The translations under genes and the position numbers were made by a program. A model generated the notes under the pieces. That model saw nothing but the letters and a program-made list of their open reading frames with translations. It was not told the DNA's origin and did not search any database. From a virus, in the IMG/VR virus record IMGVR_UViG_3300040809_001540, positions 1-27,656 of that record: a stretch of DNA of 27,656 nucleotides; one strand, given 5' to 3'. Below, one piece after another: positions 7,630 to 14,141 of this stretch. Numbering within the stretch: position 1 is the stretch's first letter; each line of letters opens with the position of its first letter.

Positions 7630-8790
7630 TTATACCTTTATGTGCTCTTTCCAATCTAAATTTCTTATGGATGATAACATTGCTAGATATTTATCAAGTT
7701 TCTGTTTCTGTTCATTATGCTCTATTTTACTCCAATTTGGTTTTAGCACATCTATACCGCTCTTTACAGACTTGCATTTTGCATCATTACTGATGTATTT
7801 TTCTATGCCATTTAGGAAAATGTCTTTTGATTCGTCACTCGCCAAGCAAGGGCGTAGGTGCCTAGGTTCCCAAACAACATTAAGATCCCATTCTTTGATA
7901 TAATCATTGTTAGTTGCCCATTCGCAAATATCAGGCACATTGCTTACATTCATCACGTGCATAGTTGTTTTCACAGTGATCCAGGCATTGGGTAGTTTAC
8001 TTGCTTTTATGATGTTGGAATTTATAGACTCCCATTTAGATGGCCATCTCACAAAATCATTAACTTTGTTTACTCCGTCAATGCTGACGTCGAACCAAAC
8101 TGTTTTGAAAGCGGGTAATATCTCTAATAGAGAAGGAGCAATTTTGAATCCATTGGTGGTCATTTTGATAATGATGTCTGTGTTGTATTGTTTGAGAATA
8201 GTCAAAAACTTACGCAGGTAGTTATTGACAGTGGGTTCACCACCAGTAAATCTTACAAGACGTGCGGTACTGACAAATTTTGCAACTTCGTGCATCTTAT
8301 CATCTCGCTCGAACCAAGGCACGAAATCTTGTTTTTTCATTTTCTTTGCCTCAAATCCATAACTGGTAATTGTGTCATAGTGTTTGTCCGATTCTGCTTC
8401 CAGCAAACTAGAACAAGAAGAATTACACATCACGCATCCAAGATTACATTTATTGCCAAATTTTATTTCTGCGTCTTGTATTTCAAAATCTGTGCCTTCT
8501 GTGTATTTGATATTTCCATAGTTTATCAAGGCATCTGGTGCTCTACTAGTTTTAAGTTCGTTGATACAATCACTGCATCCTCCTTTTGGAAATTTGCCAT
8601 CCACCATTGAGTTTTGTATTGTTTTGAGAAAAGGAGATTTGAGATAATCTTTGATAGAACCTGTGTGGAAATTTGCTAATGGCACGTCTGGATACTTGGG
8701 TGCGAATTCTTCGTGCCTCCAAGAACAGCAAGGTCTGAAGTTTCCATTTTGGTCAATTGACACGTGTCTGAAAGGCCAGCGGCAAAGCAT
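7630..8790 (-). CDS. Radical SAM protein with twitch-type auxiliary cysteines (copy 1)
   Basis: 386 aa. The SAM-cluster motif is CNLGCVMC (CxxxCxxC), inside KFGNKCNLGCVMCNSS; the SAM-binding GGEP follows (RFTGGEPTVNNYL). The N-terminus carries extra cysteines in the pattern C3...PCC (FRPCCSW) and CSDC, probably binding an auxiliary [4Fe-4S] cluster as in SPASM/twitch proteins. Such enzymes cleave SAM to a 5'-deoxyadenosyl radical and often modify peptides or proteins. The substrate here is unknown. Its start forms TAATG with the previous gene. It resembles the 408-aa protein at 18588-19814 (shared CNLxCVMC, a [WY]PS[KN]W element and similar downstream order), so it is one of two twitch-type paralogs in the window. 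Confidence 0.88.
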   Translation of the reverse strand: MLCRWPFRHVSIDQNGNFRPCCSWRHEEFAPKYPDVPLANFHTGSIKDYLKSPFLKTIQNSMVDGKFPKGGCSDCINELKTSRAPDALINYGNIKYTEGTDFEIQDAEIKFGNKCNLGCVMCNSSCSSLLEAESDKHYDTITSYGFEAKKMKKQDFVPWFERDDKMHEVAKFVSTARLVRFTGGEPTVNNYLRKFLTILKQYNTDIIIKMTTNGFKIAPSLLEILPAFKTVWFDVSIDGVNKVNDFVRWPSKWESINSNIIKASKLPNAWITVKTTMHVMNVSNVPDICEWATNNDYIKEWDLNVVWEPRHLRPCLASDESKDIFLNGIEKYISNDAKCKSVKSGIDVLKPNWSKIEHNEQKQKLDKYLAMLSSIRNLDWKEHIKV

Positions 8791-9266
8791 TATAATTCTG
8801 AAGCGTCTTGGGTTGATTGATCCACTGCTACTCCGCTGACTGTTTTCTCTGATTTGGTCTCATTGTTGAAATCTTCGATGACAGTCTTTGGTATACTGAT
8901 TCTAACCAACCAAACAGGAATTTCGTCTATTTTTGCTTTCCTTGTGCCAGGACGATAATCATCATATGATTTGATTTTGCGTGGAACTAACTTGATATCT
9001 TTCTTGTATTCCACATTGGCACCTAGATTGCTTAGTCGCATACCACCTTCTGGATCAGGCATTTCATTTTGTTCCCACATAAAAGTTGCTGACGTTTCGT
9101 ATTTTGACTGATTTGGTCCTTCAACTAATTCGCCTTTGGACCAATTGTGATATGCATAAATGTTGACATCATCCATAACTTTTTCCATACCGACAAGTTG
9201 ATTTATAACATTGTCTGATGCATAGATTTGTTTGATGTTACGCAGGATGTCTAGTGTATCAATCAT
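8790..9266 (-). CDS. Hypothetical protein, 158 aa
   Basis: I prefer ATG 9266 (MIDTLDILRNIKQIY...) over the in-frame ATG 9323. The 19 extra residues are low-complexity and Lys/Tyr-rich, and a late-type CTAAATA box lies between the two starts. The protein is soluble with an acidic, Thr/Ser-rich tail; I recognise no domain. Its stop overlaps the radical SAM start as TAATG, so the two are translationally coupled and probably functionally linked. It could be the radical SAM enzyme's partner or substrate (inference only), or a small virion protein expressed late. Confidence 0.68.
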   Translation of the reverse strand: MIDTLDILRNIKQIYASDNVINQLVGMEKVMDDVNIYAYHNWSKGELVEGPNQSKYETSATFMWEQNEMPDPEGGMRLSNLGANVEYKKDIKLVPRKIKSYDDYRPGTRKAKIDEIPVWLVRISIPKTVIEDFNNETKSEKTVSGVAVDQSTQDASEL

Positions 9267-9273
9267 TGTACTA

Positions 9274-9280
9274 TATTTAG
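9274..9280 (-). promoter_or_regulatory. Late-promoter-like CTAAATA (minus arm of a divergent pair)
   Basis: CTAAATA on the minus strand, 8 bases before ATG 9266. CTAAATA/NATAAATA is the late-promoter type reported for marine T4-like phages. A second CTAAATA faces the other way at 9343-9349 before phoH. A weak sigma-70 reading (TTGTAA, 17 bp, TATAGT) overlaps it and cannot be excluded. Confidence 0.4.
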
Positions 9281-9342
9281 CAACTCTTATTTTTACAACA
9301 AGTTTTTTATTATAATACAACATTTTTTACCATCAGATCAAC

Positions 9343-9349
9343 CTAAATA
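9343..9349 (+). promoter_or_regulatory. Late-promoter-like CTAAATA upstream of phoH
   Basis: CTAAATA on the plus strand, 44 bases before the chosen phoH start; the leader between holds the GGAGA ribosome-binding site (9383-9387). It forms a divergent pair with the minus-strand box at 9274-9280. Confidence 0.4.
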
Positions 9350-9392
9350 TTTTTGTATGCATTCGCATTACTATACACAATCGGAGAACATA

Positions 9393-10085
9393 ATGAAACA
9401 AAAAACAGTATTATCTTTCGAAGACCTTCGTGACGATTATTCACGATATGCAGTTAAACCACGTTCACACAACCAACGCATATACTGGGAAATGCTCAAA
9501 GATGGGCGTAAATCCATCGTAATCGCCCATGGCCCTGCAGGTTGTGGCAAAACACTTCTAGCAACACAAAATGGCATAGATTTACTGAAGAATCAGCAGA
9601 TTGATAAGATTGTTATAACTCGTCCGGTGGTAGGTGCGGATGAAGAAATAGGGTTTTTACCTGGTTCACTCCAACGTAAAATGGAACCGTGGACACGTCC
9701 ATTAATAGATATTTTCCATAAAAACTATACGGTAAACAGGGTACAAAAAATGATCAGAGAAGAGCAGATCGAGATAGCACCGTTGGCTTTTATGCGTGGT
9801 AGAACATTTGAAAATGCATACATCATTGCAGATGAAATGCAAAACACGACCATCAATCAATTCAAAATGTTAATTACTAGGATCGGCGAAGGATCGAAAA
9901 TTGTAATCACAGGCGATCTAGATCAGACTGACAGAGGAAAAGAAAATGGAATGGCCGACTTCCTTAAGAAACTTTCAAAAAGTGACTCTCAATATATTAC
10001 CCAAGCAAGGCTATTTGGTGAGGACATAGTGAGGCACAAAGCAGTCACAGAGGCTTTAAAAATCTACGAGACGTCTTTGAGTTGA
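9393..10085 (+). CDS. phoH: PhoH-like ATPase
   Basis: 230 aa from ATG 9393, chosen because GGAGA lies 6 bases before it; an upstream in-frame ATG at 9357 has no such site. The P-loop is GPAGCGKT (47-54); the Walker B region reads AYIIADEMQNT, typical of PhoH; conserved ITRPVVGADEEIGFLPG and GDLDQTDR also match the family. PhoH is very common in marine phages and is linked in hosts to phosphate starvation, though its biochemical role (possibly an RNA-related ATPase) is unsettled. It is one of only three plus-strand genes here, and its 3' end overlaps the convergent 101-aa gene by 22 bp with no terminator between. Confidence 0.95.
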   Translation: MKQKTVLSFEDLRDDYSRYAVKPRSHNQRIYWEMLKDGRKSIVIAHGPAGCGKTLLATQNGIDLLKNQQIDKIVITRPVVGADEEIGFLPGSLQRKMEPWTRPLIDIFHKNYTVNRVQKMIREEQIEIAPLAFMRGRTFENAYIIADEMQNTTINQFKMLITRIGEGSKIVITGDLDQTDRGKENGMADFLKKLSKSDSQYITQARLFGEDIVRHKAVTEALKIYETSLS

Positions 10086-10369
10086 TTTAAAACTTGATCT
10101 ATGTGTGGTTTGTACGCTTTATAGAAGTATTCAAAACTTTGTTCGTATGTAAGTTTAGGATCTAATCTATTTGTAACTATTTTCTTTTCCTTGAGGTCTA
10201 AGATTATAGATGCTGAAGTGTCCTTGTTTCGTACTTTGAAATCAAACTCTATCTGTTCATCGTATCTTACATTGGCTGGATCTTTTTGCCAATTTGGTAT
10301 CTGAGATACGCTAGGTTTTACAGGAACCATATAATAGTTACATATGAGATATCTAGCCGGACCGGGCAT
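10064..10369 (-). CDS. Hypothetical protein, 101 aa, downstream of gp44
   Basis: Not recognised. 101 residues, soluble, with an N-terminal aromatic stretch (MPGPARYLICNYYMVP) and a helical end (YEQSFEYFYKAYKPHIDQVL). In T4 the gene after 44 is 62, the small clamp-loader subunit, but this protein is much shorter and shows no visible similarity to T4 gp62, so I do not assign it. It overlaps gp44 by 17 bp upstream and phoH by 22 bp in a tail-to-tail arrangement. Position suggests a replication accessory protein; this is only context. Confidence 0.68.
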   Translation of the reverse strand: MPGPARYLICNYYMVPVKPSVSQIPNWQKDPANVRYDEQIEFDFKVRNKDTSASIILDLKEKKIVTNRLDPKLTYEQSFEYFYKAYKPHIDQVLNQLKDVS

Positions 10370-11288
10370 TTTTGATCCTTGATAGTTTTATCAGTGTGGC
10401 GGACAAATTAATTTCTGGTTCTGCTACAAATGAATGATCAACCAATCCTTGCTTGATCACAAGTGTTGCTTCATCCTGTTGATCTTCTGTGTCGCCAAAT
10501 ATTTCTATGTTGTCATACATCCATTTGAATATGTCTTCCATTTCCTCAGGACGTGCCTGTGAGCACAACAGTTTCCTTGCTTCTGTGATCTTGCCCTGTT
10601 TGAACAGTTCAACCATTTCGATCCTATAGTCCTGTTCACCTGTGTCCGCTGTGTTTGGCTCTTGCAGTTTGCCTTCAGCTGAATTCATTTGCAGTGTGTT
10701 GATGCATTTCCTTAGGTCTGGATATGTGGCCTTGACATATGTGTCCAGTGTGTCCAACTCAAACTCGATGCCTTCGCCCACAAGTATCTCTGCCGCACGA
10801 GCAGTGAACTCTGTCTTGTCTATTTTTTCAATGTGGAAGCCTTGGCATCTTGAGTGCAGTGCAGGAATCACCCTGTTGGGATAGTTGCAAGTGAGTATAA
10901 ATCTTGCTGATTGATGATACATCTCCATCACACCACGCAGTGCCGCTTGACCGTTGGGTGAAATGTAATCTGCCTCATCGAGTAGCACCACTTTGAAATC
11001 TCCAAATGGCATTGTTTGTACAAAGTTTGTGATCTTGTCACGAATGACATCAACTGAGTTTTCTCTTGACGCATTTATCTCAAGTATATCTGTGCCTTCT
11101 ACTTCCAACAAGTTAAGCAGTATTTTTGCCAGTGTAGTCTTGCCAACTCCTGGAGCACCTGAAAACAACAAGTGTGGAATAGATTTCGCAGACACCCATT
11201 GCTCGACTTGTTTCTTCTGTGCTTCATCACGAAACACATATCCGTCAAGTGTGTTAGGACGATATTGCTCAACCCAAAGTTTATTCAT
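10353..11288 (-). CDS. 44: Sliding-clamp loader large subunit (T4 gp44-like)
   Basis: 311 aa AAA+ protein of the RFC/clamp-loader family. It begins LWVEQYRPNTLDGYVF, the classic RFC box; Walker A is GAPGVGKTT (44-52), Walker B is VVLLDEAD, and the arginine-finger SRC motif is in ALHSRCQGF. The helical C-terminal collar domain follows. With ATP it loads the gp45-type clamp onto primed DNA for the phage polymerase. It appears to have its own promoter (11295-11323) with the ATG at the predicted transcription start, and no Shine-Dalgarno site. It is the strongest marker that the genome is T4-like. Confidence 0.95.
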   Translation of the reverse strand: MNKLWVEQYRPNTLDGYVFRDEAQKKQVEQWVSAKSIPHLLFSGAPGVGKTTLAKILLNLLEVEGTDILEINASRENSVDVIRDKITNFVQTMPFGDFKVVLLDEADYISPNGQAALRGVMEMYHQSARFILTCNYPNRVIPALHSRCQGFHIEKIDKTEFTARAAEILVGEGIEFELDTLDTYVKATYPDLRKCINTLQMNSAEGKLQEPNTADTGEQDYRIEMVELFKQGKITEARKLLCSQARPEEMEDIFKWMYDNIEIFGDTEDQQDEATLVIKQGLVDHSFVAEPEINLSATLIKLSRIKNARSG

Positions 11289-11294
11289 ATTTTT

Positions 11295-11323
11295 AGTATA
11301 GCAAATTTATTTGATTATGTCTA
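11295..11323 (-). promoter_or_regulatory. Sigma-70-like promoter for gp44
   Basis: Minus strand TAGACA (11318-11323) and TATACT (11295-11300), 17 bp apart, each one mismatch from consensus. The A of the gp44 ATG (11288) is 7 bases past the -10 box, which is the expected +1, implying a leaderless early mRNA. The box lies across the 3' end of the 79-aa gene. Confidence 0.55.
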
Positions 11324-11546
11324 CTGAAGATTCAGTCTCAATAACAACTCGAGCACCACAAGAAAGCAGAGGTTTATCATTACCGCCATAAACCACACGT
11401 GAAGGTCCAAGGATTTCAACTTCATGACAATACGTGTTGGTAGTGCCTTTCTTGACAGTAAGGACTGGTTCGTCAGTGCCATTTTTTTTATTTGCTCGAA
11501 TTTTGTGTTGGTTGACATGGATGTAAGTTTTTTTTGGTTTGGTCAT
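11307..11546 (-). CDS. Small conserved-looking basic protein, 79 aa
   Basis: 79 aa, basic N-terminal half (TKPKKTYIHVNQHKIRANKK) and beta-rich C-terminal half with two Cys (C40 and C63). It looks like a small single-domain protein found near replication genes in marine phages, but I know no function for it. It starts directly at the stop of the GroES-like gene and lies between it and gp44, so it is part of the same early replication/chaperone operon. No membrane segment or signal peptide. Confidence 0.72.
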   Translation of the reverse strand: MTKPKKTYIHVNQHKIRANKKNGTDEPVLTVKKGTTNTYCHEVEILGPSRVVYGGNDKPLLSCGARVVIETESSVDIIK

Positions 11547-11893
11547 TATGTTTGATAGGGTGCAGTGACAGTGTTTGCTTCAGGTTCATCATCACTGGTT
11601 AAAAGAATGTCGCTCTCGTCCACCATTCTCACATCTAACTCTTCACCATCGTTTTCTAAAATTATCTTTCGTGTCCATCTTCCATGGGCGATCAAAACCC
11701 ATTCTCCCACTTTGACATCGTTTTGATCCTTGCCAGTGGCATACACTTTTGCCCAACGTGGATGGGTGCCGTGTGCCTTCCCGTCATCGTCTAGTAGCAC
11801 AATGCCTCCTTTGGTTGTTACATCGCCAAAGTGCATATGCGAAACTAGTACCCTTTTTTTTAACGGCTTTATTGTTCCTTGAACTCTATGCAT
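11546..11893 (-). CDS. GroES/Cpn10-like co-chaperonin
   Basis: 115 aa. The N-terminal strand IKPLKKRVLVSHM, a mobile-loop-like GDVTTKGGIVLLDDD and the later VKVGEWVLIAHGRWTRKII reproduce the layout of the Cpn10 beta barrel; T4 gp31 fills this role for capsid folding. The usual GroES GIVLP/GGIVL element is seen as GGIVLLDD. A longer acidic tail (TSDDEPEANTVTAPYQT) follows the barrel. It would cap host GroEL, perhaps to help fold phage proteins. AAGGAG precedes the ATG, which overlaps the stop of the 49-aa gene (ATGCATAG). The call is fairly safe; whether it replaces or supplements host GroES is unknown. Confidence 0.8.
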   Translation of the reverse strand: MHRVQGTIKPLKKRVLVSHMHFGDVTTKGGIVLLDDDGKAHGTHPRWAKVYATGKDQNDVKVGEWVLIAHGRWTRKIILENDGEELDVRMVDESDILLTSDDEPEANTVTAPYQT

Positions 11894-12035
11894 TTTTTAA
11901 TCTCCTTATCGCCTGACTTATGTTAGGATACAAGAATTTAGACATATTGTCAATATTTTTGAGATTGGTGTTATCATACAGTATTCTCGTCACCAACTTC
12001 ACTCTATATGGTTTTTCTTTATTATTTTTCGTCAC
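11886..12035 (-). CDS. Small basic protein, 49 aa, GTG start
   Basis: A frame of 49 codons opening at GTG 12035 (MTKNNKEKPYRVKLVTRILYD...) and ending ...SQAIRRLKNA. It fills the apparent gap between its neighbours exactly: its start overlaps the last codons of the 59-aa gene and its stop overlaps the first codons of the GroES-like gene (ATGCATAG). The peptide is basic with plausible helices and an RVKLVTRILYD strand. There is no good ribosome-binding site, so it would rely on coupling. A sigma-70-like promoter lies within it. The evidence is the tiling and amino-acid composition; function unknown. Confidence 0.5.
   Translation of the reverse strand: MTKNNKEKPYRVKLVTRILYDNTNLKNIDNMSKFLYPNISQAIRRLKNA
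11925..11953 (-). promoter_or_regulatory. Sigma-70-like promoter upstream of the GroES-like gene
   Basis: Minus strand TTGACA (11948-11953), 17 bp spacer, then TATCCT (11925-11930; four of six matches). Transcription from about 11918 would give a 25-base leader with AAGGAG before the GroES-like ATG. It sits within the putative 49-aa gene, so one of the two may be coincidental. Confidence 0.4.
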
Positions 12036-12201
12036 GTTTTTTTACTATTTTTCCGCCTTTGCCTAAGGAATCACCTCTGGCGTTTGTTTTGGTGTTGCCG
12101 ACAGCGATTGATTTTTCGTTCTTTGTTCTTAGTGCATCGAAATCAATAGCTCTGCCTTGCATAGTATAGTGTACTTTTTTTGGGTTTTCTTTTCTTGGCA
12201 T
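12022..12201 (-). CDS. Small conserved-looking protein, 59 aa
   Basis: 59 codons plus stop, too short to stand out but well supported: TAGGAGA lies 6 bases before ATG 12201 and the gene directly follows the DnaE-like fragment. The sequence is hydrophilic: PRKENPKKVHYTMQGRAIDF, then a loop-rich half with NTKTNARGDSLGKGGKIVKK and a charged end. I recall similar short proteins with an MQG...D...NARGD pattern in T4-like marine phages, but no function is known to me; it could be a small nucleic-acid-binding or virion protein. Recollection of relatives is not verified. Confidence 0.72.
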   Translation of the reverse strand: MPRKENPKKVHYTMQGRAIDFDALRTKNEKSIAVGNTKTNARGDSLGKGGKIVKKRDEK

Positions 12202-12210
12202 TTTTATCTC

Positions 12211-12741
12211 CTATCGTAAAAATTCTTTATAATGTAAATTGTATTTAATGGGGTCGATGTAGTGGACTCCTAAAAGATACAACACCAAACTGGAAACTGA
12301 TGAACCTCTACCTACACCATTGACACAGTCATTTTCTTTGCACACATCCATAAAGTAGTGCAAAAATTTCCACAGTTTTTCTGGTCCATTTGGGAACAGT
12401 CTATTCCATTGCTCTATCTCTCCAGCCAAGTAATTTGTGTAGGATGTATTCATTATATCCAATTCCTGCATTCTTTCCACAAGATATTTGTGTATGTCTA
12501 TGTTTCGGTAATGATCAGGCATCGTCCAGTTTTCATTTTTTGTTTTGTGATAATCATACACATCTGCATTTGGCAATACTGGTATTTCTAACTCATCTAA
12601 TCCAAACAACTTAGAGTTTTCGTTGTATAGTTGGATTTCTTTATCATCTAGAGAATATCTGCAGAGATCAATATTTTGATAAAGACTGTCGATCACCTCT
12701 CTTGTATCAAATGCCACTTGGCCATATTCATTCGTTATCAT
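12211..12741 (-). CDS. DNA polymerase III alpha-like fragment lacking catalytic aspartates
   Basis: 176 aa. The last third, VNGVGRGSSVSSLVLYLLGVHYIDPIKYNLHYKEFLR, follows the pattern just before the palm of bacterial DnaE/PolC (GPGRGSxxGSLVxYxLGIxxxDPLxxxLxFERFL). The preceding region (IHKYLVERMQELD...FLHYFMDVCKEND) matches the DnaE segment with conserved helices and the YFLIV-like stretch. In DnaE the catalytic DxD follows within about 15 residues, but this protein stops right after KEFLR. No continuation is found downstream. It therefore cannot be a polymerase alone: it may be a domesticated nucleotide-binding or host-clamp-related module, or a remnant. Start ATGA overlaps the upstream gene. 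Confidence 0.7.
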   Translation of the reverse strand: MITNEYGQVAFDTREVIDSLYQNIDLCRYSLDDKEIQLYNENSKLFGLDELEIPVLPNADVYDYHKTKNENWTMPDHYRNIDIHKYLVERMQELDIMNTSYTNYLAGEIEQWNRLFPNGPEKLWKFLHYFMDVCKENDCVNGVGRGSSVSSLVLYLLGVHYIDPIKYNLHYKEFLR

Positions 12742-13301
12742 TTAGTACCGCCGTTGATCACTGTAAATTTCTTATCATCTTTAATTGTAAAACCTAATTC
12801 GTCCCAAGTCAACTGATTTTTTCCAAAACTGGTAAAGATGGCTTCTGGATCTGTCCACCAACAATATACGTCATTGTTTGATTGGATCAACTCCCATTCC
12901 GGAGCATTAGAATTGATTATGAATCTTAAGTTCTCTCCTTGCCAAGACTCGATTTCAACTTGGTTGATCTTAAAATAATCGCCACCTATGGCTTCTAATT
13001 TGGAAAAGATTGTGACACCTACAATTTGATCAACTGGTTTATTTGCAAAGTCAATAACTTTATCGTTGTATTCTGAAAATGTTTCATAATCTTTTTGGTT
13101 GTTAGCGATAAACATTGAATTTTGTAGTACACGTGATAGGACATACTTAAATTTTTCGAACACAAGATTTTGCGTTGATGCATCGTTGGTTTTAGGAGTG
13201 AAGGTAATTTTTATGTCTGTATCGTTTGGATACATTTTTTTGCCCACCAAGACTATGTTGGTAAACTTGGTACGCCATTGCATTCCGTCGTCAATCGACA
13301 T
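12738..13301 (-). CDS. Hypothetical protein, 187 aa
   Basis: Not recognised. Mixed alpha/beta, soluble, starting MSIDDGMQWRTKFTNIVLVGKKMY, with a late aromatic segment (YCWWTDPEAIFTSF). It has no cysteine motif or P-loop and no signal peptide. It overlaps the 80-aa gene before it (13291-13301) and the DnaE-like gene after it (ATGA), so the three probably form one transcription unit. Context between the virion gene block and the replication genes gives no clear role. Confidence 0.72.
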   Translation of the reverse strand: MSIDDGMQWRTKFTNIVLVGKKMYPNDTDIKITFTPKTNDASTQNLVFEKFKYVLSRVLQNSMFIANNQKDYETFSEYNDKVIDFANKPVDQIVGVTIFSKLEAIGGDYFKINQVEIESWQGENLRFIINSNAPEWELIQSNNDVYCWWTDPEAIFTSFGKNQLTWDELGFTIKDDKKFTVINGGTK

Positions 13302-13533
13302 TTATCAAATCGTTGAATTGATCGCCTTGATCGGAATCTCTCTTTTTCCTATCAGCGATCATCTTTCTTCTTTCTTTCTCTAGCATCAAAGTGTTATTAA
13401 TTGCCAGGAGTTGTTGATACAAATCATCATTCCGCATCCTAACGGATTGATTTATCTTTATTGTACATTCTTTTATCTTTGATTCCAACTCAGCATCAGA
13501 TATCCCTTTAGGGTCGTAAGTTGGATGGAACAT
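13291..13533 (-). CDS. Small helical protein, 80 aa
   Basis: 80 aa, almost entirely helical and charged after a short proline-containing start (MFHPTYDPKGISDAEL). Residues about 14-65 look like a coiled coil (ELESKIKECTIKINQSVRMR, then LLAINNTLMLEKERRKM). It begins two bases after the stop of the 192-aa virion-type gene and overlaps the next gene by 11 bp. It may be a chaperone or oligomerising partner for a neighbouring virion protein; function not known. Confidence 0.7.
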   Translation of the reverse strand: MFHPTYDPKGISDAELESKIKECTIKINQSVRMRNDDLYQQLLAINNTLMLEKERRKMIADRKKRDSDQGDQFNDLINVD

Positions 13534-13535
13534 TA

Positions 13536-14114
13536 TTAACTAGATGCGTCGTACTCTTGTGGATTGCTCATATAAATGTTTGAGCCGCCATCTGCACTGA
13601 AACATTCAAAAACAAACACTGATTTCCTTGCAGGAAATGAAAACGCTGTGCTGTCATCACCGGAAATGTCCATTGGTAATGTTACACCAGTCAATGTGAT
13701 TGTATCTGAACCTGTGCCTTTTGTAAGGATGAATTTCACTGTTGCATATGTATTAGTTGTACCATCATCTTCTTTTGGCCAATTTGTAAATGAAATAGTT
13801 GTGGCACCACTTGTTGTAAGGGTAACAACATTGCCATCATTTAGATCAATGCTCTGTGCACCACTGACTGTTCCTAAAGCATTAACTCTTTGGTGCCAAT
13901 CTCTGAGGTTGATCTGTGTTACATCGTGACCATTAAAACTTGTTGAGGCATTAGTGGCCGCTCTGTTTGCCTGTAAACTTGTGATTTCTGTGTTTGCAGT
14001 ATCAAACTGTGTTTTGATTTGAGAGAAGTTATCTCTAAAACCCTGTGAGTCGTTGTCTTGTCCAGCTACTGGAAATGTAGCGTCTATTGATGATGTTGTA
14101 ATTGAACTTGCCAT
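13536..14114 (-). CDS. Probable virion/tail-fibre-associated protein, 192 aa
   Basis: The N-terminal 45 residues (ATFPVAGQDNDSQGFRDN, then helical SQIKTQFDTANTEITSLQ) form the attachment-type head seen at the start of many marine T4-like fibre proteins, and they resemble in pattern the GTGDxLRxAxxKxNxNF heads of the 413- and 133-aa proteins. The rest is Ser/Thr/Gly-rich beta structure (GNVVTLTTSGATTISFTNWP, ITLTGVTLPMDISGDDSTAF). A perfect TATAAATA lies 20 bases upstream, with AGGAT before the ATG, so it is a late gene. Its exact place in the virion is inferred. Confidence 0.78.
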   Translation of the reverse strand: MASSITTSSIDATFPVAGQDNDSQGFRDNFSQIKTQFDTANTEITSLQANRAATNASTSFNGHDVTQINLRDWHQRVNALGTVSGAQSIDLNDGNVVTLTTSGATTISFTNWPKEDDGTTNTYATVKFILTKGTGSDTITLTGVTLPMDISGDDSTAFSFPARKSVFVFECFSADGGSNIYMSNPQEYDASS

Positions 14115-14133
14115 ATGTTTCTTATCCTACTTG

Positions 14134-14141
14134 TATTTATA
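14134..14141 (-). promoter_or_regulatory. T4-type late promoter TATAAATA
   Basis: Exact T4 late consensus on the minus strand, overlapping the stop codon of the 516-aa structural gene and 20 bases before the ATG of the 192-aa gene; the leader contains AGGAT. This is the best late-promoter match in the window. Confidence 0.65.

Noticed and set aside
7625-7654. Upstream start at 7654 for the 237-aa gene
   Set aside because: It would overlap the radical SAM gene by 25 bp and lacks a ribosome-binding site; ATG 7627 has AAAGGT at the right distance.
9311-9323. TATAAT at 9311-9316 as a sigma-70 promoter for the 158-aa gene
   Set aside because: No -35 hexamer at 16-18 bp; the nearest TTGATC is about 21 bp away.
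10064-10369. T4 gp62 small clamp-loader subunit
   Set aside because: Position after gp44 is right, but the protein is 101 aa with no visible similarity to the 187-aa T4 protein, so the name is not supported.
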